A DNA stretch of 8,185 nucleotides from Thiohalobacter sp. (GCA_027080445.1 JALWRY010000096.1:1-8185), one strand, 5' to 3'; numbered from the stretch's first letter, positions 1 through 5,181 are shown. Program-made: numbers and translations. Notes: generated from the sequence alone by a model not told the origin.

Positions 1-91
1 TCCTTGAACAAGGCCGCCATGCCAGAAGAATTGTCCTTCCGCGATGCGGTTTTGACTTCGATACTGATCAGTCTGCGGCCTTGTTCAAGGA
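1..91. repeat. 17-bp perfect inverted repeat inside the ATPase gene
   Basis: TCCTTGAACAAGGCCGC at 1-17 is the exact reverse complement of GCGGCCTTGTTCAAGGA at 75-91, with 57 bp between the arms. Each arm also contains a near-palindrome (CCTTG-AA-CAAGG and CCTTG-TT-CAAGG), so each could fold on its own. A further 8-bp inverted pair (CAAAGTCC 92-99, GGACTTTG 110-117) follows directly. All lie in the coding sequence for the DUF4143 region. Whether this has a function or is a coding coincidence cannot be told from the window. Confidence 0.6.
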
Positions 92-1157
92 CAAAGTCCA
101 CTTCGTGCGGACTTTGACGCCAGTAGTACAGATTGATATCTGGTTTGCCTGTATTAAACAAGTGCGCTCCGACCGTACTTTCAACCAATCTGCCCCAGAA
201 TGACCGGTCCGCTTGGGCTTCTTCGAAGCTATATCCAGAATTTACTGCCATGAATGACGTATTGAGTACGTTAAGCTTTGGGCTGGAGCTCCTGCGGCGG
301 TGCTGCCGTCCCGCGTACTTCTGGAGCCCTGTCAGGAGACCGGCGTTCGAGAGCAGATCAAGATAATGTGCCAGGGTTGTTGTGTTCCCTGCATCCTGTA
401 GTTGTCCCTGCATCTTGGTGTAGGACAGTATTTGACCCGAATAGCTGCTTCCGATCTCAAAGGCGCGTTTAAGTAAAGCAGGTTTGTCCACGCGGGTCAT
501 CGAGAGAATATCTCTTTCGATATTTGGTTCGATAAGCGAAGAACGAACGTATTCGCGCCAGCGTGGTTCGTCGCAGATGCGATGGGCAGCTCCCGGGTAC
601 CCACCGAAATATACATAACTCGGCAGATCAAATCCGAATGCGCCTACCATTTCACGCAAAGACCAGTGATTGACGCGAATCAATTCAAAACGCCCGGCCA
701 GACTTTCCGTAAGTCCCTGCTGCATAAGCAATGGTGCGGAACCGAGAATGACGACATGTAATGTACGGCCAGCAGCTCGGTCGGCATCCCAAAGGCCTTT
801 GACCGTGTCCGACCACTTGGGAATTTTCTGTATCTCATCCAGTACCAGCAAAAAGCCGCGCTTGGAATGATCAGCAGTCCTGCGAGCATCCTCCCACACT
901 CGCGTCAGCCACTTAGCGTCACGGTTGCCAGTGATGGAAGTAGTCTGTTCCTGTTCGTCGAACGACAGCGTGGGGCCGCTTGGTTCGGGTTCGTCAACTG
1001 AGACGTAACGACTTTTCAGGCTGACTTGGTCAAGAGCTTGCCGGACAAGAGTCGTCTTCCCGGTCTGGCGCGGGCCGGATATGACAATCAGCCGCTCTGG
1101 CGGCTCTGCTAAGCGAGCCAGAAGGATGGCAACTTGGTGGCGCTGGTAACCCGGCAT
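1..1157 (-). CDS. AAA+ ATPase with C-terminal DUF4143 domain, partial (3' end beyond the left edge)
   Basis: The reverse strand is open from an ATG at 1157 to the left edge, giving 385 residues without a stop; the C-terminus is missing. The N-terminal P-loop ATPase shows a Walker A GPRQTGKTT (residues 28-36), a Walker B FLLVLDEIQK with D107/E108 (102-111) and a sensor-like VVILGSA (135-141). The C-terminal part has the DUF4143 signature EVDFVL (352-357) followed by IEVKT (366-370), a D...E.K pattern like a PD-(D/E)XK fold. This arrangement is the AAA_14/DUF4143 family, usually about 400-470 residues, so little is lost. The family is common in accessory DNA of bacteria and archaea; its cellular role is poorly defined, and I assign no substrate. 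No Shine-Dalgarno sequence precedes the ATG, and no other start lies nearby. It is transcribed divergently from the mqsR-like operon and shares its regulatory region. Confidence 0.9.
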   Translation of the reverse strand, partial: MPGYQRHQVAILLARLAEPPERLIVISGPRQTGKTTLVRQALDQVSLKSRYVSVDEPEPSGPTLSFDEQEQTTSITGNRDAKWLTRVWEDARRTADHSKRGFLLVLDEIQKIPKWSDTVKGLWDADRAAGRTLHVVILGSAPLLMQQGLTESLAGRFELIRVNHWSLREMVGAFGFDLPSYVYFGGYPGAAHRICDEPRWREYVRSSLIEPNIERDILSMTRVDKPALLKRAFEIGSSYSGQILSYTKMQGQLQDAGNTTTLAHYLDLLSNAGLLTGLQKYAGRQHRRRSSSPKLNVLNTSFMAVNSGYSFEEAQADRSFWGRLVESTVGAHLFNTGKPDINLYYWRQSPHEVDFVLEQGRRLISIEVKTASRKDNSSGMAALFK

Positions 1158-1163
1158 GTATAT

Positions 1164-1192
1164 ATATTACTCAGCTGAGTAAAAATACTCAA
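1164..1192 (-). promoter_or_regulatory. Putative promoter of the ATPase gene
   Basis: On the minus strand, TTGAGT (1192-1187) and TAATAT (1169-1164) are separated by exactly 17 bp. Each matches four of six sigma70 consensus positions. The expected transcription start falls at about 1157-1158, at the A of the ATG, which would make the mRNA leaderless or nearly so. That fits the absence of a ribosome binding site. The 16-bp palindrome lies across the spacer and the edge of the -10 box. Confidence 0.4.
1167..1182. promoter_or_regulatory. 16-bp perfect palindrome, putative operator
   Basis: TTACTCAGCTGAGTAA is a perfect palindrome 10 bp upstream of the ATPase start codon. Its half-site TACTCA occurs again at 1186-1191, so the order is TACTCA (1168-1173), TGAGTA (1176-1181), TACTCA (1186-1191). 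The second and third copies form another inverted pair around AAAA. The position over the putative promoter suggests a repressor site. The binding protein is unknown; the HTH antitoxin encoded nearby is one candidate. Confidence 0.5.
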
Positions 1193-1252
1193 AGTAGTTA
1201 TTTACAGGGGCTGAATGGGGACGGTTTCCAGCGCAAAATAGCTATATTTTAC

Positions 1253-1281
1253 TTGCGTAAACTTATCAATTGATAAATAAT
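1253..1281 (+). promoter_or_regulatory. Putative promoter of the toxin-antitoxin operon with embedded operator
   Basis: TTGCGT (1253-1258, weak -35) and AATAAT (1276-1281, five of six to the -10 consensus) are 17 bp apart. A perfect 14-bp palindrome TTATCAATTGATAA (1263-1276) fills the spacer and touches the -10 box. A smaller inverted pair, TTTAC/GTAAA around TTGC (1248-1261), overlaps the -35. MqsA-type antitoxins repress their own operons through palindromes at the promoter, so this is the best operator candidate. The sequence differs from the AACCT/AGGTT-type site of E. coli mqsRA. Confidence 0.45.
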
Positions 1282-1318
1282 TGTTGCCAATGGTCGCTAA
1301 CCATCAAGGAGTGATTCT

Positions 1319-1666
1319 GTGTCTATCCAGGATGTCCGGGATTTCCTGCTGGAGTTCAAGCGGGTGGCCACGGGCGGCAGCGGAATCGATATTGTACCCC
1401 GGGCAGAAACCCGGCCAACGCTTGCACGGCTTGGACTGACCAAGGCCAACTTGGAAGAGATCCTGCTGGAGTTGTCGGTAACAGATTACTGTCAGGGACC
1501 GAAGCCCGACCGGGATCGTCCGGGCAACTTATGGATCTTTGGGCGCGAGATTGAAGGGCATGAGGTTTACATCAAGTTGAAGGTGGCGCAGGTTGGAGAT
1601 AAACGGATCGCAAAATGTATCTCGTTTCATATCGCCAAATTTCCACTGAAGTACCCGCACAGGTAA
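1319..1666 (+). CDS. mqsR: MqsR-family toxin (predicted mRNA interferase)
   Basis: This 115-residue protein starts at a GTG preceded by AAGGAG (1306-1311) at 7 bp. The LEEILLELSVTDYCQG block (45-60), then GNLWIFGREI (69-78) and HEVYIKLKV (81-89), match the order of motifs in E. coli MqsR (helix with S-x-x-D-Y/F, then W, then VYLKI), which is a RelE-fold ribonuclease cutting mRNA mainly at GCU. The aromatic and basic residues Y84, K86 and K88 sit where the E. coli active-site strand lies. It has a longer C-terminus than the 98-residue E. coli toxin (CISFHIAKFPLKYP, 100-113), so it is a divergent member. The toxin gene comes first and the antitoxin follows after 31 bp, the usual mqsRA order. 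Ribonuclease activity and cleavage site are inferred from the family. Confidence 0.82.
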   Translation: MSIQDVRDFLLEFKRVATGGSGIDIVPRAETRPTLARLGLTKANLEEILLELSVTDYCQGPKPDRDRPGNLWIFGREIEGHEVYIKLKVAQVGDKRIAKCISFHIAKFPLKYPHR

Positions 1667-1697
1667 TGGGGCTTAAACGGCCAGTGGAGGAATTGTC

Positions 1698-2687
1698 ATG
1701 AAAGGTATTTGCCCAAATTGCGAGAAAGAAACCGAACTTGAAGTTATCCGCGCCACGGAAGTGGTTGAGGTACGGGGCGAGCCTATCGAGGTTGACGCCG
1801 AATTTTTCAAGTGTACGGAGTGTGGGACGGATTTCGAGAATACTCGTGGACCGGATGCGCTTGTGCTTGCCTACCGGGAGTATCGCCGCCGCCACGATAT
1901 GCTCCAGCCCGAGCAAATTCGTGACTGGCGCAAACAATATGGGCTGACCCAGAATGAGTTGAGCAAAATCCTTGGATGGGGTGGCGTGACCTTGAGCCGC
2001 TACGAGAATGGTGCATTACATAGTGAAGCGCATGAGAAGATCCTGCGGCTTGCTATGGAGCCCCATAATTTGAGGAAGCTCATTGAGGAAGCGCCGGATG
2101 CGCTCCCCGAGGACAAGCGCGAACGGCTCCTGGGAGAGCTGCATGCGGCTGATGAGGAAGCCTGTTCCTTTGAGCGGCTTTTCGAGGAGCGTTTCGGGCA
2201 ATATGCCCCTGATGAATTCAGTGGTTTCCGCAGATTGGACTGGCGGAAACTGTTTAACGCAATTATTTATTTTTGCTCGGAAGGACAGCCCAAGACGAAA
2301 CTGAATAAATTGCTCTTTTATGCAGATTTCAAGCATTTTAAGGAATATTCGGTTTCCATTACCGGCGCGCGCTACGTCCATCTTCAGTACGGGCCGGTGC
2401 CGGATGACTACGATTATTATTTTGCCGAATTATCACGTGAGCAGTATCTGGCGGTTGAGGAAGAAATTATTGGGGCTTACACAAGCTTTAAATGTGTGGC
2501 TCGTACCGAGCCTGATTTACGCGCATTTGAACAAACCGAGCGGCATGTTCTGGAAGAAGTCTTCAAACATTTTCGTGAGTTTGGTTCTGTGAAGATTATG
2601 GAATTCTCGCATGAAGAAACCGCCTATGCGGCGACGACGGAAGGGGAGCGTATTTCATATCTTTATGCAAAGGATTTGAGAATATAA
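1698..2687 (+). CDS. mqsA: MqsA-like antitoxin fused to a SocA/Panacea domain
   Basis: This 329-residue protein has an ATG start with GGAGG (1686-1690) 7 bp upstream. The N-terminus has a two-CxxC zinc site (C5/C8 and C39/C42), as in MqsA/YgiT. Residues about 74-118 form an Xre-type HTH (RKQYGLTQNELSKIL, then SRYENG at 100-105). A charged linker (about 125-175) leads to a C-terminal domain (about 183-329) with LNKLLFYADF, YGPVPDDY and a late FSHEE segment, the pattern of SocA/DUF4065, called Panacea in toxin-antitoxin work. Canonical MqsA is about 131 residues and lacks the last part. It should bind the upstream toxin and repress the operon. R101 aligns with the DNA-contacting Arg101 of E. 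coli MqsA, while the Asn97 position is Val, which fits a different operator. Which domain neutralises the toxin is not evident from sequence. Confidence 0.85.
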   Translation: MKGICPNCEKETELEVIRATEVVEVRGEPIEVDAEFFKCTECGTDFENTRGPDALVLAYREYRRRHDMLQPEQIRDWRKQYGLTQNELSKILGWGGVTLSRYENGALHSEAHEKILRLAMEPHNLRKLIEEAPDALPEDKRERLLGELHAADEEACSFERLFEERFGQYAPDEFSGFRRLDWRKLFNAIIYFCSEGQPKTKLNKLLFYADFKHFKEYSVSITGARYVHLQYGPVPDDYDYYFAELSREQYLAVEEEIIGAYTSFKCVARTEPDLRAFEQTERHVLEEVFKHFREFGSVKIMEFSHEETAYAATTEGERISYLYAKDLRI

Positions 2688-2701
2688 ATTAGGTGGTGCC
2701 C

Positions 2702-2721
2702 GCTGCATTTTTTTCTGCAGC
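2702..2721. repeat. Hairpin just after the antitoxin gene
   Basis: GCTGCA (2702-2707) and TGCAGC (2716-2721) are inverted around a T-rich 8-nt loop, starting 14 bp after the antitoxin stop. The T run is in the loop, not after the stem, so it is not a standard intrinsic terminator. It may mark the end of the transcript or stabilise it. Confidence 0.35.
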
Positions 2722-2810
2722 ATGAGGTGTGTTGCCCAAATTGAACAGGGGGCAATCCCGTTCTCACAGCGGCAGGCTGAAACCTGTCACTTGCTGAAAG
2801 GAGACTTGCA

Positions 2811-2918
2811 ATGGCTTGTAGTCGTAAACCCCGCCAAGTGCGGAGTGGCAAGAAGCCTGGGCCGAAGACTGTGCCTGTCCGCGGACATAAACGGTCCAAG
2901 CCCGGTAAGTGTCGCTAG
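2811..2918 (+). CDS. Small, highly basic 35-residue protein, unknown function
   Basis: ATG at 2811 is preceded by AAAGGAG (2797-2803) at 7 bp, one of the best ribosome binding sites in the window; the stop is TAG at 2916-2918. The peptide has 13 Lys/Arg in 35 residues, no acidic residue, five Pro and four Gly, with two Cys near the ends (C3, C34). It contains KKPGPKTVPVRGHKRSKPG at residues 14-32. The composition suggests binding to nucleic acid or to a phosphate-rich surface. The VRGHKR-type motif reminds me of short basic ORFs in phages and integrative elements, but I cannot assign a family. It sits alone between the antitoxin gene and the attachment-site region and is followed by a hairpin. 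The length is short enough for chance, so the evidence is the ribosome binding site and the composition. Confidence 0.55.
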   Translation: MACSRKPRQVRSGKKPGPKTVPVRGHKRSKPGKCR

Positions 2919-2931
2919 GTAACTAGCGGCG

Positions 2932-2948
2932 GCGGTGGGCGCCACCGC
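2932..2948 (+). terminator. GC-rich hairpin after the small ORF, possible terminator
   Basis: GCGGTGG (2932-2938) pairs with CCACCGC (2942-2948) around a 3-nt loop, 13 bp after the small ORF stop. The stem is strong, but only a broken T-rich stretch follows, so termination would be weak or need other factors. Confidence 0.4.
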
Positions 2949-3065
2949 TTAGTCGATTTGCGGCTACATCTCGTGTGTAGGAACTGGAGAGATGGGGCGA
3001 AAGAACTGCATACTCGGTTCTGGTTTCCTAGGCCCCGTTGATTGAATCGGTGCGACGCGGACTCA

Positions 3066-3080
3066 AATTGCTGAGCAATT
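3066..3080. repeat. 15-bp palindrome next to the direct repeats
   Basis: AATTGCTGAGCAATT has two perfect 7-bp arms around a single G. It abuts the first TACGCC box. Near an integrase site this could be a binding site for a recombination directionality factor or for a repressor; the sequence alone does not say which. Confidence 0.45.
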
Positions 3081-3113
3081 ACGCCAGATTTACGCCTACG
3101 CCAAACCTACGCC
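3080..3113. repeat. Tandem 17-bp direct repeats with four TACGCC boxes
   Basis: TACGCCAGATTTACGCC (3080-3096) is followed directly by TACGCCAAACCTACGCC (3097-3113). The TACGCC box therefore starts at 3080, 3091, 3097 and 3108, and the boxes within each unit are 11 bp apart, close to one helical turn. The array ends 31 bp before the tRNA 3' end. Direct repeats of this size beside a tRNA-derived core are typical of arm-type binding sites of tyrosine integrases. That role is inference; the repeats themselves are plain in the sequence. Confidence 0.6.
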
Positions 3114-3144
3114 ACGCATAGATAACTATTTGTTTATAAATGGT

Positions 3145-3168
3145 GTTCGATTCCGGCCCCGGGCACCA
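3145..3168 (+). other. Orphan tRNA 3' end, putative attachment site of an integrated element
   Basis: The segment reads as a G followed by a T-loop (TTCGATT, 3146-3152), the 3' side of a T-stem (CCGGC, 3153-3157), the 3' side of an acceptor stem (CCCGGGC, 3158-3164), A73 and encoded CCA (3166-3168). The bases just upstream (TGGTG) pair with the T-stem half at only one position, so this is no intact tRNA gene. The acceptor implies a tRNA starting GCCCGGG with discriminator A, as in some tRNA-Leu or tRNA-Phe genes. A lone tRNA 3' end is the classic trace of integration at a tRNA gene. Its orientation puts the element to the left and the chromosomal flank to the right. Confidence 0.6.
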
Positions 3169-3221
3169 ACTTTTCCAACCCATCCTCCCAGTACATGCGT
3201 TATGCACGCGAAGTCCGCATC

Positions 3222-3240
3222 CGGGAAAAATTCCCGTTTT
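3222..3240 (+). terminator. Terminator-like hairpin downstream of the tRNA 3' end
   Basis: CGGGAA (3222-3227) and TTCCCG (3231-3236) pair around AAA and are followed by TTTT. It lies 53 bp past the CCA, where the native terminator of a tRNA transcript would be expected if the right flank is the original chromosomal sequence. Confidence 0.45.
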
Positions 3241-3396
3241 ATCCCGGGTATTCCTTGTCAGCACAGGCGATTTGTCAGCCAACAAACTAACATGGTCGAA
3301 ATAATTTACATCAGCATTTCATATTTGACTGCTGGCATGATGTTGTTAAAGAGCATAAAATAGCTCGCCGAACACCATGGAAATCGCTGTGGAAGT

Positions 3397-3408
3397 CCGG
3401 TATACCGG
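3397..3408. repeat. 12-bp perfect palindrome in the operon leader
   Basis: CCGGTATACCGG is a perfect palindrome about 290 bp before the first exopolysaccharide gene. It could be an operator. No other copy was noticed in the window. Confidence 0.35.
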
Positions 3409-3599
3409 GGTATTCTGAAACAGGTCGGTTTTAAAGGCTTGACGGAATATTTTACACAGCTTGCTGAATGAGCTGTTAACCCATTGATTTTCTGGTGTTT
3501 TGGCCAAGAATGTTGTCCGGGTGACCGTGGTGGGTGTGGATTAAAATCGCTGCCCGATCCGGAATACAGCCATATATAACAATATGATGGGGAGTTGGC

Positions 3600-3689
3600 G
3601 TGAATAAGAAAAGGTTTCCTGGCGGGCCATTGACAGGCCTGCACCAGCGCTGCCGTATGGCGCTGTGGCTGTATCGATCAGGAATGTAA
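3600..3689 (+). CDS. Possible 29-codon upstream ORF before the sugar transferase gene
   Basis: A GTG at 3600 follows GGGGAG (3589-3594) at 5 bp and opens a 29-codon frame ending TAA at 3687-3689, 10 bp before the sugar transferase ATG. The start is basic (NKKR), the C-terminal part contains ALWLY, and there is no signal or domain I recognise. Its stop codon overlaps the AAGGG ribosome binding site of the next gene, so translation of this frame could influence initiation there. It could equally be a chance frame. Confidence 0.25.
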   Translation: MNKKRFPGGPLTGLHQRCRMALWLYRSGM

Positions 3690-3699
3690 GGGCGCAATC

Positions 3700-5118
3700 A
3701 TGGCCACGGCAAGATTTTTCCGGCATTCGACGCAGTTTTTCCAGCACTATATTCCCACCGAATTCATTATCCTCGGTATTTTCGAGTTTGCTGCGTTGAT
3801 CGCCGCATTTTATATGGCGGTTGAACTCAGGTTTGCGGGTGGACATTGGCCAAAAGATTTTGGGCCGGTTTTTCCCAAGGCGCTTGTTTTTGCGCTCATC
3901 ATCCAGATGAGTCTGATCGCCATGGCGGGCTATCAACGTCATTCCCAGGACACCATCGAACATATGGCCCTGCGCGTTGCGGGCAGTATGGTACTGGGCA
4001 TGGTGCCGTTGGGCCTTGTTTACTACCTGTTTCCCCAGTTTGTGCTGGGTCGTGGCGGTGTGGCAATTGCGGTTCTGTTTGGATTTTTGCTGATCGTCAT
4101 TACCCGGGTGTTTTTCAAGCGCATCGAGGATGACCGCGACCTTCGGGTCAAGGTACTGGTCCTTGGGGCGGGGGAGACAGCTGACCTGGTTCAGAATGCC
4201 CATCGATCCGGTGAGCTCAGTGGCCTCAACATCGTGGGTTATGTGCCTATGCCCGGTGATCGGGAAGGTAAAGAAAAAGACCCTGTGCTGGCACTCGATA
4301 CGCCGCTCATCGAGTTTGTGGAAAAGGCCAGGATCGATGAGATCGTCCTGGCAGCGGATGATCGTCGCAAGGGCTTGCCTGTCCAGGACCTGCTGGACTG
4401 CAAGATGAGCGGTGTTGAAGTGCTGGACCTGCTGACGTTCTTTGAGCGTGAAGCCGGCAAGATCCGGCTGGATATCATGAATCCAAGCTGGCTGTACCTG
4501 TCTGATGGCTTCAGGGAAAGCACCTTTGCCCGTCTGGGCAAACGATCGTTTGACCTGGCGCTGTGTCTCCTGTTGTTACCACTGGCACTGCCGATAATGG
4601 CTGTTATCTCGATTGTCAGTCTCGTGGACAGTTCATTCAGGGAACCGGTGCTGTATCGCCAGACCCGTGTCAGTGAAAACGGTAAACTTTTCACGATATA
4701 CAAGTTCAGGAGCATGTGCTCCGAAGCGGAAAAAGATGGTGTCGCACGCTGGGCGGAAAAGAATGACCCCCGTATCACACGCCTCGGCGCCGTTCTGCGG
4801 AAGTGCCGGCTGGACGAACTTCCCCAACTGTTCAATGTACTGAAAGGTGATATGAGTTTTGTCGGGCCACGCCCCGAGCGCCCCGAGTTTGTCGAGCAAC
4901 TGGCGGCTTCCATACCTTATTACAACGAGCGTCACCGGGTTAAGCCGGGGCTGACCGGGTGGGCGCAAATTTGCTATTCCTACGGCGCATCCGAAGAGGA
5001 TGGGCTCGAGAAGCTGCAGTACGACCTGTATTACGTCAAAAACTACAGCATTATGATCGACCTGCTTATCCTTCTGCAGACGGCCGAAGTGGTCCTGCTT
5101 GGGAAAGGGGCGCATTAA
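3700..5118 (+). CDS. Polyprenyl-phosphate sugar-1-phosphate transferase, XrtA/PEP-CTERM type
   Basis: This 472-residue inner-membrane enzyme would transfer a sugar-1-phosphate to undecaprenyl phosphate, the first step of exopolysaccharide repeat-unit synthesis. Hydrophobic segments lie near residues 22-42, 58-77, 92-112 and 119-137. A CoA-binding/Rossmann-like region follows (VLGAGET, 154-160). After a membrane segment at about 284-308 comes the bacterial sugar transferase domain: YKFRSM (334-339), DELPQLFNVLKGDMSFVGPR (372-391), KPGLTGWAQ (415-423) and a QYDLYYVKNYS block (440-450). This full-length WbaP/EpsB-like layout, with the neighbours downstream, fits the PEP-CTERM-associated sugar transferase family (TIGR03013-like, from memory). 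The ATG has AAGGG (3688-3692) 7 bp upstream. It is the first gene of the four-gene run. The sugar specificity (glucose, galactose or other) cannot be read from sequence. Confidence 0.9.
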   Translation: MATARFFRHSTQFFQHYIPTEFIILGIFEFAALIAAFYMAVELRFAGGHWPKDFGPVFPKALVFALIIQMSLIAMAGYQRHSQDTIEHMALRVAGSMVLGMVPLGLVYYLFPQFVLGRGGVAIAVLFGFLLIVITRVFFKRIEDDRDLRVKVLVLGAGETADLVQNAHRSGELSGLNIVGYVPMPGDREGKEKDPVLALDTPLIEFVEKARIDEIVLAADDRRKGLPVQDLLDCKMSGVEVLDLLTFFEREAGKIRLDIMNPSWLYLSDGFRESTFARLGKRSFDLALCLLLLPLALPIMAVISIVSLVDSSFREPVLYRQTRVSENGKLFTIYKFRSMCSEAEKDGVARWAEKNDPRITRLGAVLRKCRLDELPQLFNVLKGDMSFVGPRPERPEFVEQLAASIPYYNERHRVKPGLTGWAQICYSYGASEEDGLEKLQYDLYYVKNYSIMIDLLILLQTAEVVLLGKGAH

Positions 5119-5132
5119 CCGCTTTAGTAAAT

Positions 5133-5159
5133 ACCTCAGGGGTCGAAAACTGTTGAGGT
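5133..5159. repeat. Inverted repeat between sugar transferase and export genes
   Basis: ACCTCA (5133-5138) and TGAGGT (5154-5159) are inverted around 15 bp. The 77-bp gap here is the longest between these four genes, so it may hold a secondary regulatory site. Confidence 0.3.
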
Positions 5160-5160
5160 T

Positions 5161-5181
5161 AAATGAGTTATGTCATTTTTT
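5161..5181 (+). terminator. Weak AT-rich hairpin with T-tract before the export gene
   Basis: AAATGA (5161-5166) and TCATTT (5173-5178) pair around 6 nt and run into further Ts. The stem is too AT-rich for a strong terminator; partial attenuation between the first and second genes is possible. Confidence 0.25.

Larger units (their letters stand above)
2919..3144. other. Noncoding stretch leading to the attachment site; holds a tRNA-like 5' segment
   Basis: No convincing ORF is seen here. At 3032-3068 the sequence resembles the first half of a bacterial tRNA-Leu: a GCCCCGT acceptor-like start, GAATCGGT as in a D-loop, then GACGC and GGACTCAAAT as in a CAA anticodon region. The D-arm is short by a base or two, and the anticodon stem is not completed. 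The resemblance is by eye and may be chance. Confidence 0.25.
3169..3599. other. Intergenic region without a convincing gene, upstream of the exopolysaccharide operon
   Basis: Apart from the hairpin at 3222-3240 and a 12-bp palindrome at 3397-3408, I see small inverted repeats (CAGCT 3457-3461 with AGCTG 3471-3475; CATAT 3571-3575 with ATATG 3582-3586) and no credible protein. The operon promoter is presumably here. TTGACT (3325-3330) and TTGACG (3439-3444) are -35-like but lack a good -10 at the right distance. I checked for GG-N10-GC sigma54 sites and found none that also matched around -24 and -12. No JUMPstart/ops element is seen. Confidence 0.5.

Noticed and set aside
2702..2721. Intrinsic terminator of the toxin-antitoxin operon
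   Set aside because: The T run is in the loop between the arms, not after the stem, so it does not meet the usual form; kept only as a hairpin.
2992..3045. 17-codon frame starting ATGGGGCGA
   Set aside because: The GGAGAG directly abuts the ATG with no spacing, and the peptide is very short with no distinguishing composition.
3080..3113. CRISPR array
   Set aside because: The repeats are 17 bp, directly tandem with no spacers and only two units, which does not fit CRISPR architecture.
3145..3168. Intact tRNA gene
   Set aside because: The T-stem 5' side does not pair with the 3' side beyond one base pair, and no complete cloverleaf can be built upstream.
3333..3347. TGGCATGATGTTGTT as a sigma54 promoter
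   Set aside because: The -24-like TGGCA is present, but the -12 element is one base out of register and lacks the invariant GC.
3306..3644. 112-codon open frame on the minus strand in the intergenic region
   Set aside because: The protein is low in plausible structure (rich in Pro, Cys and Trp), no family is recognisable, and it overlaps the leader of the exopolysaccharide operon.
3541..4203. 220-codon open frame on the minus strand
   Set aside because: It is antisense to the sugar transferase, has no recognisable domain and a composition rich in His/Gln/Asn typical of a shadow frame; the plus-strand gene has clear catalytic motifs.
4239..4913. 224-codon open frame on the minus strand
   Set aside because: It is Ser/Arg-rich and antisense to the sugar transferase core motifs, with no ribosome binding site or domain; a codon-bias artefact.
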